A DNA stretch of 5,312 nucleotides from Planctomycetota bacterium. GTDB taxonomy: Bacteria; Planctomycetota; Phycisphaerae; UBA1845; PWPN01. Below are positions 1 through 4,683 of the stretch, piece by piece. Positions within the stretch are counted from its first letter, which is position 1. Every line of letters begins with the position of its first letter. The stretch spans positions 1 through 5,312 of the forward strand of contig JACQVT010000046.1 of assembly GCA_016209665.1 (NCBI GenBank). The letters are read 5' to 3'. Below the pieces are notes generated by a model. That model was not told the origin of the DNA. It searched no databases and worked only from the letters and a program-made list of their open reading frames with translations. The position numbers and the translations under genes were made by a program.

Positions 1-1126
1 AGTCCGTGCTGACGCTGCCGGGCTGACTGGAGGCCGCGTTGCCGGCAGCAACGCCGCGCAGCCACATACCGCCCGCCAGGGCAATCGCCAGGACGATGCC
101 GATCGTGGTACTGCCTCGGCGGGTCAGGCCGATGCGTTCTTGGTCGACTCCGCACAGCAGCCGCATGATGCGGCCGCGCAGTTGCGACGGACGATCAGCG
201 ACACCGAGCGCGGCCGCCCAGTTCGCGTCCCGCGGGCCCAGGCCCAGTTCGGCCACGCGCAGCAGCGACTCGGCGTAGGCCAGCCGCCGGCCGCCAACGG
301 CCAGCACCGTGTCGTCGCAGCAGTGTTCGCGCTCGATGCGGATGCGGCGGGAGATCAGCCACACCGCCGGATGGAAGAACAGCAGGGCCTCGATCACGCG
401 CTGCAGCAGGTTGACCAGATGGTCGCATCGGCGGATGTGGGCCAACTCGTGGGCCAGCAGCACTTCGACCTGCTCGGGCGTGAGCTGGCTGGCCATCGCC
501 AACGGCAGCAGGACCATCGGCCGAAGGACGCCGACGACGGTGGGCACGGCAACTCGCCGGCACAGTGCGATCGCCGGTGTGAACCGCAGGCCGACGGCCC
601 GGGCCTGCCGCGCCAGCGCCGTCAGGATGGTCGCATCCTCGAGCGGCTGCGAGGATCGGCGCAGCCGTTGCCCGCCGCGCAGACCGAGCACCAGCCGCAC
701 CAGCATGGCCGCGGCCCCCAGGACGTAGGCCAGGACCACCTGCGGCGCGTATCGCCGCCAGTCGAGAGTCGAGCCGGAGGCGCTGCCTCCCGAGGGCCGG
801 TCCACGGCGACAGGGGCGTTTGGGGGCAGCGGCAGTGGCGTCACGGCTGCTCCCGAGCCGGCAGGCGGAAGCGACACGGACGCCGGCGGAGGACTGGCTG
901 ATCCCTGTGCCTGCCACAGCACCAGGTACGTTGCCGGCGGGCACGCGGCCAGGATGAACAACCCGGCCAGGAAGACCGCGTATCGAGCGTCGGCCGACGC
1001 CCGCCGGAACAATCCCGCGGCCGCCGCGACCAGGGCGAGAATGGCCGCCTCCTGCCACAGGAAGTGGGCGAACGTCGTGACGAGCCGCACGCAGATCGCC
1101 GCATCGAAAACGGTGGACGGGTTCAT
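1..1126 (-). CDS. blaR1: BlaR1/MecR1-type M56 membrane metalloprotease (partial, C-terminus outside window)
   Basis: This is the sensor-protease partner of a BlaI repressor: a zinc metalloprotease of peptidase family M56 in the cytoplasmic membrane. The frame is open for 375 codons and runs off the left edge without a stop. Hydrophobic segments lie near residues 17-40, 47-71 and 129-149, and a fourth at 340-357. A Pro/Ala/Ser-rich loop (about 74-120) joins segments 2 and 3, as in BlaR1 topology. The cytoplasmic protease domain carries HELAH at 226-230 (HExxH zinc site and catalytic Glu227), then RCDHL, then EREHCCDD at 265-272, which matches the family's second zinc-ligand region. The start ATG overlaps the blaI stop (ATGA), with a strong site (AAGGAGGAGGA, complement of 1133-1143) inside blaI, so translation is coupled. 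The fourth segment is followed by a Gly/Ala/Ser-rich tail; any sensor domain lies beyond the edge. The M56 call is firm. The signal sensed is unknown, and penicillin binding cannot be claimed. Confidence 0.93.
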   Translation of the reverse strand, partial: MNPSTVFDAAICVRLVTTFAHFLWQEAAILALVAAAAGLFRRASADARYAVFLAGLFILAACPPATYLVLWQAQGSASPPPASVSLPPAGSGAAVTPLPLPPNAPVAVDRPSGGSASGSTLDWRRYAPQVVLAYVLGAAAMLVRLVLGLRGGQRLRRSSQPLEDATILTALARQARAVGLRFTPAIALCRRVAVPTVVGVLRPMVLLPLAMASQLTPEQVEVLLAHELAHIRRCDHLVNLLQRVIEALLFFHPAVWLISRRIRIEREHCCDDTVLAVGGRRLAYAESLLRVAELGLGPRDANWAAALGVADRPSQLRGRIMRLLCGVDQERIGLTRRGSTTIGIVLAIALAGGMWLRGVAAGNAASSQPGSVSTD

Positions 1127-1512
1127 GACTGTTCCTCCTCCTTGCGGTCAATCAGTTCGCGGAGCCGCTTGAGTTCGTCCGCGTCGAGATCGGCCGTCTC
1201 GATCAGTTGCAGCATCAACGCCGCGGCCGAGCCGTCGTATGCCCGGTCCACGAGGTCGCGGGTCATGCGGCGGAGGGTCGACTGCTGCTGAATCCGCGGT
1301 CGGTACGCATAGCCGCTGCCGAGCTTGCTCCGCTGAACATAGCCCTTCTCGGTCATGATGGTCATGATGGTCATGACCGAGGTGTACGCCAGGTCGCGGA
1401 ACGGCACGAGGGCGTCGCGAACCTGGCGGACCGAGGCCGGGCCTTGACGCCACAAGACCTTGAGGATCTCTAACTCCAGTTCCGTTGGGTGTTTAGATAT
1501 TGGTCTGGCCAT
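1123..1512 (-). CDS. blaI: BlaI/MecI-family transcriptional repressor
   Basis: A 129-residue winged-helix repressor, close to the 120-130 residues usual for the family. It should bind a palindromic operator as a dimer and be inactivated by proteolysis when its M56 partner is activated. The N-terminus has the family signature PTELELEILKVLW at 9-21. The recognition helix and wing follow (about 42-72; LAYTSVMTIM, then EKGYVQRSKLGSGYAYRP). The C-terminal dimerisation helices (about 84-125) end in a charged tail. Aligned by eye on staphylococcal MecI/BlaI, the Asn-Phe scissile pair falls at Gln102-Leu103, so cleavage chemistry may differ. The recognition helix is built from a 9-bp tandem repeat and lacks the Arg usually found in the T-R-L position. 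The start is supported by AGGGAG (complement of 1522-1527) with a 9-nt spacing. It is the first gene of an operon with blaR1 and probably regulates itself. Confidence 0.94.
   Translation of the reverse strand: MARPISKHPTELELEILKVLWRQGPASVRQVRDALVPFRDLAYTSVMTIMTIMTEKGYVQRSKLGSGYAYRPRIQQQSTLRRMTRDLVDRAYDGSAAALMLQLIETADLDADELKRLRELIDRKEEEQS
1133..1143 (-). promoter_or_regulatory. Ribosome binding site of blaR1 inside blaI
   Basis: The minus strand reads AAGGAGGAGGA, ending six bases before the blaR1 ATG. It also encodes the Lys-Glu-Glu-Glu tail of BlaI. A near-perfect anti-16S match within the overlapping upstream gene points to strong, coupled translation of the membrane protease. Confidence 0.7.
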
Positions 1513-1521
1513 GTGTTCGGG

Positions 1522-1527
1522 CTCCCT
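1522..1527 (-). promoter_or_regulatory. Ribosome binding site of blaI
   Basis: The minus strand reads AGGGAG, nine bases upstream of the blaI ATG (1512). It supports the chosen start, which also fits the family N-terminus. Confidence 0.6.
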
Positions 1528-1563
1528 GTCAACGGTGGTCCGATGTACCGTCGGGCCGATTTA

Positions 1564-1575
1564 CTAATTAATTAG
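1564..1575. promoter_or_regulatory. 12-bp perfect palindrome, candidate BlaI auto-operator
   Basis: CTAATTAATTAG is its own reverse complement and lies in an AT-rich island 52 bases upstream of the blaI start, in otherwise GC-rich DNA. On the minus strand a -10-like TCTAAT (complement of 1571-1576) falls within or beside it. BlaI/MecI repressors bind AT-rich palindromes overlapping their own promoter, so this is the natural operator candidate. The sequence differs from the staphylococcal TACA/TGTA core, which fits the altered recognition helix but leaves binding unproven. Confidence 0.5.
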
Positions 1576-1601
1576 ATACCCGTCCCGCACCTTCGTTACA
1601 A
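1571..1601 (-). promoter_or_regulatory. Possible sigma70-type promoter of blaI-blaR1
   Basis: The minus strand carries TTGTAA (complement of 1596-1601), then either TATCTA after 17 bases (complement of 1573-1578) or the better -10 TCTAAT after 19 bases (complement of 1571-1576). Neither is a full consensus. The placement, overlapping the palindrome and about 60 bases before the start codon, is what an auto-repressed promoter should look like. Confidence 0.35.
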
Positions 1602-1865
1602 GGCCCATTGCTGGTTTGCAGCGTGGAACGTTGTTGGGCCTCGGGCGGAGCGGCACCACGGCTGGCCCCGCAGGTCGCCGACCGGTGAGCCGGGCCGAGC
1701 AAACCGGACGCGCGGCGGAATCTCGCCGAGGCGGGAAGAAACTACCCTCAGTCGACAACCATACATCCGATCCGACGCTTCCCCTCGGGTGGCCGAAGGC
1801 GCCGGACTGGCCGCAGCAGCGAGGCGGGAACTCGTCTACGACGCTGCGGTGCGTCCAGGGTATTC

Positions 1866-1882
1866 TGAATGCATCGCATTCA
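1866..1882. repeat. 17-nt inverted repeat upstream of the secreted-protein gene
   Basis: TGAATGC and GCATTCA are perfect 7-bp arms around a 3-base centre (ATC). The element lies 115 bases before the start at 1998. It could be an operator half-site pair or a short hairpin. It lacks a T-run, so a terminator is unlikely, and I do not recognise the motif. Confidence 0.5.
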
Positions 1883-1983
1883 CGCCCCGCCCGTTCGACC
1901 GACAGGCCGACGATCGCGCGACGTCGCCGCCTGGGTCGCACGGATGGGGTCGAGGCTGACAAACCGGTCGCGCAACACCCACG

Positions 1984-1990
1984 AAAGGAA
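1984..1990 (+). promoter_or_regulatory. Ribosome binding site deciding the start at 1998
   Basis: AAAGGAA lies seven bases before the ATG at 1998. Together with the signal peptide that begins there, it favours this start over the in-frame ATG at 1869. Confidence 0.6.
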
Positions 1991-1997
1991 CGATTCC

Positions 1998-2561
1998 ATG
2001 TTACGTCGGTCCATGATCTTCACGGCTGTCATCAGCGGACTGCTGATTTTCTCGATGGTCCAGGCCCAGGAGCAGGGCGCCCGGCGTCGGCGGACCCCGG
2101 GGCAGGCCGATCAACCCGCGGCACGGGGTCAGGATGAGGGCGCGCGGCGCGGGGGTGCCGATGCGGCCCAGTACCGGCAGCGCATGCTCGACGGCATCAA
2201 GGAACAGCTCGGCGCCAGCGAGGATGAATGGAAGGAGCTGCAACCCAAGATCGAGAAGGTGCTGACCGTCCAGCGGGACACCCGCGGCTGGTTCGGCGGC
2301 TTCACCGGACGCCGACAGGGTGGCGAGGAGGGCGCTGCGGCCGGTCAAGCGCGGAGCAAGGTGGCTCAGGCCCAGCGGGACCTTCGGACGGCCCTGGACG
2401 ACAAGAGCACGCCGGTCGAGGATATCACGAAGAAGCTCGCCGCCCTGCGTGAAGCCCGCGAGAAGGCCAATGCGGAGCTGAAGGCCGCCCAGAAGGAACT
2501 GAAGGGCGGGGTCAAGGATCGGCAGGAAGCCGTCCTCGTGCTGTTTGGGCTGCTGGACTGA
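1998..2561 (+). CDS. Small secreted, charged helical protein (Spy/CpxP-like in character)
   Basis: I do not recognise a named family with certainty. The chosen ATG gives 187 residues and starts a clear Sec signal peptide: MLRR, a hydrophobic stretch (6-21), and a likely cut after Ala23 (VQA before QEQ). An upstream in-frame ATG at 1869 would bury that signal behind 43 Arg-rich residues, so 1998 is preferred; AAAGGAA at 1984-1990 gives a 7-nt spacing. The mature part has a basic, Gln/Gly-rich linker (about 25-56), a helix with LGASEDEWKELQPKIEKVL at 71-89, a Gly-rich loop with WFGGF at 98-102, and long charged helices (118-135 and 143-179) rich in Lys, Glu and Ala. It ends LFGLLD. This composition and the WKEL-P-I pattern resemble Spy/LTXXQ-type periplasmic proteins, which act as chaperones or metal/stress sensors, but the LTxxQ motif itself is absent. 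It is divergent from blaI, so envelope-stress control is conceivable. Confidence 0.8.
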   Translation: MLRRSMIFTAVISGLLIFSMVQAQEQGARRRRTPGQADQPAARGQDEGARRGGADAAQYRQRMLDGIKEQLGASEDEWKELQPKIEKVLTVQRDTRGWFGGFTGRRQGGEEGAAAGQARSKVAQAQRDLRTALDDKSTPVEDITKKLAALREAREKANAELKAAQKELKGGVKDRQEAVLVLFGLLD

Positions 2562-2574
2562 TCCTGGCCGATCA
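2559..2574. repeat. Short inverted repeat containing both convergent stop codons
   Basis: TGATC (2559-2563) and GATCA (2570-2574) flank six bases. The first three bases are the plus-strand stop and the complement of the last three is the minus-strand stop. Arms of 5 bp without a T-run are too weak to call a terminator; no better one is visible between the two genes. Confidence 0.3.
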
Positions 2575-3717
2575 AGCCGAGGCGATCGCCCGCAAGGCGT
2601 CGATGAGGCGGGCGATATCATCGGTGCTGTTAAAGGGGCCTGGGCTCACCCGGACGGCGCCGTCGGGACGCGTGCCCAGGGCGGCGTGGATGTAGGGCGC
2701 GCAGTGCAGGCCGGCCCGCACGGCGATGTCGAACGACTCATCCAGGATCGCCGCAGTCTCCTGCGGCCCGAGCCCATTCATCGTGAACGACACCACGCCC
2801 GTCCGTCGGTCCGCATCGTCGGGGCCGAGCAGGTGAAATCGTCGGTCGTCGCGCAGCTCCTCCACGAGCCGGCGGGCGAGCGCTCGCTCGTGGGCGAGAA
2901 TCGCCGACGGGCTGCGTCGCTCGATCTCGTCGAGGGCGGCGGCCAGGCCGGCGAGGCCCACGGTGTTCGGCGTGCCCCCCTCCAGGCGATGGGGGTACTC
3001 CGGCGGCTGCACGGGTGATGCGGAATCGCCGCCGGTGCCGCCCTCGCGCCAGGGCCGGGGATCGACGCGGCTTCCGACGAGCAGGGCCCCCGTGCCCGTC
3101 GGACCCAGCAGGGCTTTGTGGCCGGGAATCGCCAGCAGATCGACGCACATCTCCCGCATCGAGATGGGCAGCAGCCCGGCGGACTGGGCCGCGTCGACCA
3201 GGAACACGACATCGTGCCGGCGGGCGATCCGGCCAATGTCCGCGATCGGCTGGATGGTGCCGATCACGTTGCTGCAGTGCGTGCAGACGATCAGGCGGGT
3301 CGCCGGCGTGATGGCCGCGGCCACCGCGTCGGGGTCGACGAACCCACCACCGGTCATGGGCACTCGCGTCAATATAATGACACCCTGGTCGGCCAGTGCG
3401 TGCAGGGGCCGCGACACGCTGTTGTGTTCGAGTGCGGTGGTGACGGCGTGGTCGCCGGGCCTGAGCACGCCTTTGATGGCCATGTTGAGAGCGTCGGTGG
3501 CATTCAGCGTGAAGACGAGGCGAGCGGCCGTCTCGGCGTCGAACATCCGGGCCAGCCGCACGCGAAGCTGATCGATCATCCGCTCGGCGGCGAGGGCCAT
3601 CCGATGGGCGGACCGGCCGGGGTTGCCGGCGTCCTCGGCAAGGAACCGGCGCATCTCCTGTTCGACGGCCGGCGGCTTGGGCCAGCTCGTCGCGGCGTTA
3701 TCCAGATAGATCGGCAT
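2572..3717 (-). CDS. Cysteine desulfurase family protein (class V aminotransferase, EF2568 type)
   Basis: A 381-residue, PLP-dependent, cytoplasmic fold-type I enzyme. It is expected to remove sulfur from cysteine as a persulfide, giving alanine, for Fe-S clusters or other thio-cofactors. The N-terminus IYLDNAATSWPKP is typical of the family. Visible active-site features are His98 (ALEHNS), Asp175 and Gln178 (VDAAQS) for PLP, the Schiff-base Lys201 (IPGHKALLGPTGTG), the persulfide Cys339 (RAGLHCAP), and Arg356 in AVRVSPGPFN. No key residue is missing. The EGGTPN segment at 246-251 is also as expected. This branch is distinct from the housekeeping IscS and SufS enzymes, and its physiological acceptor is generally unknown; selenocysteine lyase activity is possible. 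No IscU, SufU or other partner is next to it. It converges on the secreted-protein gene with 10 bases between stops. There is no Shine-Dalgarno sequence upstream; see the leaderless finding. Confidence 0.93.
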   Translation of the reverse strand: MPIYLDNAATSWPKPPAVEQEMRRFLAEDAGNPGRSAHRMALAAERMIDQLRVRLARMFDAETAARLVFTLNATDALNMAIKGVLRPGDHAVTTALEHNSVSRPLHALADQGVIILTRVPMTGGGFVDPDAVAAAITPATRLIVCTHCSNVIGTIQPIADIGRIARRHDVVFLVDAAQSAGLLPISMREMCVDLLAIPGHKALLGPTGTGALLVGSRVDPRPWREGGTGGDSASPVQPPEYPHRLEGGTPNTVGLAGLAAALDEIERRSPSAILAHERALARRLVEELRDDRRFHLLGPDDADRRTGVVSFTMNGLGPQETAAILDESFDIAVRAGLHCAPYIHAALGTRPDGAVRVSPGPFNSTDDIARLIDALRAIASA

Positions 3718-3792
3718 CGCTGATAGTATAATAGTGCAGCCGGCGGTGGTTCACGTCCCACGGTCGTTGGCGCCGTTTCATGGAGGCAGGCC
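3718..3792. promoter_or_regulatory. Compact divergent promoter region with AT-rich island
   Basis: The 75-base spacer must hold promoters for both flanking genes. An AT-rich island at 3721-3734 carries a perfect plus-strand TATAAT at 3727-3732, giving a predicted start of transcription near 3739 and a leader of about 54 bases for pcm. The same bases read TATACT on the minus strand (complement of 3725-3730), placing a minus-strand start at about 3717-3718, on the cysteine desulfurase ATG. No good -35 box is seen in either direction. The two promoters would compete for the same bases. Confidence 0.5.
3782..3786 (+). promoter_or_regulatory. Ribosome binding site of the long form of pcm
   Basis: GGAGG ends six bases before the ATG at 3793. 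This strong site, in the only spacer available to carry one, is the main reason for choosing the extended start. Confidence 0.65.
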
Positions 3793-4683
3793 ATGGTTCA
3801 CAGAGCACTGGCGAAAGGGTGGCGGTGGGACTTCCTGCTCGGCGTCGGCCTCGCGAACGTCGCCCTAGGCCCCGGCTGCCGCGACCAGGGAGGGGGGTAT
3901 GACCCTCCCGTGATTGCCAGCCGTCCCGTCGGGCGGGTGGGCGAGAGCGGTCCGGCCTCGGCCACCGCAACTGCCGAGGCGGCCGTGCCCCGGCTGGCTC
4001 TGCGGCAACCCCCGCCCGCGGCGACGCAGCGCGCCGAGGAACGCGCGGCGATGGTCGAGCATCAACTCGCCCATCCCGTGGACGGCCGAACGCCGATTAC
4101 CGACGACCGCGTCCTGGAGATCATGCGCATCGTGCCGCGACACGCATTCATGCCGCGGGAAGTACGGAGACTGGCCTACGTCGACTCGCCCGTGCCGATC
4201 GGGCACGAGCAGACGATCTCGCAGCCGTACATCGTGGCCCTGATGACGCAGGTGCTGCGGGTGCGTTCCGGCGACCGCGTGCTGGAGATCGGGACCGGCT
4301 CGGGCTACCAGGCGGCCGTGCTGGCCCACCTGACCGGGGAGGTCTACACCATCGAGATTGTCGAGCCCCTGGCCAGGCAGGCGCGGCGGGACCTCGTCGA
4401 GCAGGGCTACGCCGACGTGCACTGCCGCTGCGGCGACGGCTACAAGGGCTGGCCGGAAGCGGCGCCCTTCGACGCGATCATCCTGACGAGCGCCGCCGAC
4501 GAGGTGCCGGGGCCGCTGTGGGAGCAGCTCAAGGTCGGCGGCCGCCTGGTGATGCCGTTGGGGCCGGTGACGTCGTTCCAGGAACTGGTCGTGCTGACGA
4601 AGCGTCCGGACGGCGGCCGTAGCGTCGAGAGAGTGACGGGTGTGCGGTTCGTGCCCATGACCCGCGAGCCCGACGCACGATGA
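3793..4683 (+). CDS. pcm: Protein-L-isoaspartate O-methyltransferase with N-terminal export-like extension
   Basis: Pcm/PIMT uses S-adenosylmethionine to methylate isoaspartyl residues in damaged proteins and so starts their repair. The product is 296 residues against about 205-220 for a normal Pcm. Residues 1-86 are an added N-terminus: a basic start, a hydrophobic stretch (14-28, LLGVGLANVALGPG), Cys29 in a poor lipobox-like setting, then a Pro/Ala/Gly-rich linker. The catalytic domain follows with all landmarks: MVEHQL at 87-92, VPRHAFMP at 114-121, TISQPYIVALM at 141-151, SAM motif I LEIGTGSGYQAAVLA at 164-178, GDGYKGW at 214-220, PFDAIILTSA at 225-234, GGRLVMPLG at 249-257, and RFVPM at 285-289. 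An in-frame ATG at 4051 (Met87), with GAGGA ten bases upstream, would give a normal-sized 210-residue cytosolic enzyme. The family call is firm; start and location are not. The stop overlaps the next gene by ATGA. Confidence 0.95.
   Translation: MVHRALAKGWRWDFLLGVGLANVALGPGCRDQGGGYDPPVIASRPVGRVGESGPASATATAEAAVPRLALRQPPPAATQRAEERAAMVEHQLAHPVDGRTPITDDRVLEIMRIVPRHAFMPREVRRLAYVDSPVPIGHEQTISQPYIVALMTQVLRVRSGDRVLEIGTGSGYQAAVLAHLTGEVYTIEIVEPLARQARRDLVEQGYADVHCRCGDGYKGWPEAAPFDAIILTSAADEVPGPLWEQLKVGGRLVMPLGPVTSFQELVVLTKRPDGGRSVERVTGVRFVPMTREPDAR

Larger units (their letters stand above)
1513..1997. other. Divergent intergenic region between blaI and the secreted-protein gene
   Basis: These 485 bases separate two divergently transcribed genes. 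Long frames open here on both strands, but they are rich in Arg, Pro and Gly with no recognisable domain, and they overlap each other; I read them as by-products of high GC. What can be supported is the blaI-proximal AT-rich palindrome and promoter-like boxes, and the inverted repeat at 1866-1882. The stretch at about 1735-1780 is less GC-rich than its surroundings. I see no tRNA, no convincing terminator and no known riboswitch. Confidence 0.6.

Noticed and set aside
36..54. Inverted repeat GCGTTGC/GCAACGC with a 5-base loop
   Set aside because: It lies inside blaR1 coding sequence (Gly-Val-Ala-Ala-Gly-Asn-Ala), where Ala and Asn codons readily produce it; no T-run follows.
140..901. Plus-strand frame of 253 codons opposite blaR1
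   Set aside because: Antisense shadow of the protease gene; rich in Gln, Arg and His with no recognisable motif.
195..1151. Long minus-strand frame of 318 codons across blaR1
   Set aside because: It is Arg/Gly/Ala/Pro-rich with no domain, while the neighbouring minus-strand frame from 1126 encodes an unmistakable M56 protease with HELAH.
1527..1532. TTGACA on the minus strand upstream of blaI
   Set aside because: A perfect -35 sequence, but only 14 bases before the start codon and overlapping the ribosome site, so it cannot serve blaI as a -35 box.
1827..1856. ECF-sigma-like GGAACT ... CGTC upstream of the secreted-protein gene
   Set aside because: The spacing between the two elements is longer than usual for ECF promoters and such short GC-rich boxes occur easily by chance here.
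1564..1962. Minus-strand frame of 132 codons in the intergenic region
   Set aside because: It ends inside the blaI palindrome, has no domain or good ribosome site, and its composition is that of random high-GC sequence.
1616..2137. Plus-strand frame of 173 codons
   Set aside because: It overlaps the signal-peptide gene at 1998 in another frame and shows no recognisable protein features.
3368..3381. AT-rich near-palindrome with TATAAT on the plus strand inside the cysteine desulfurase
   Set aside because: It encodes the conserved hydrophobic strand Val-Ile-Ile-Leu-Thr, has no -35 box, and no plus-strand gene follows nearby. An antisense promoter is possible but unsupported.
3118..3723. Plus-strand frames opposite the cysteine desulfurase
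   Set aside because: The minus-strand product has every active-site residue of its family, so the antisense frames are shadows.
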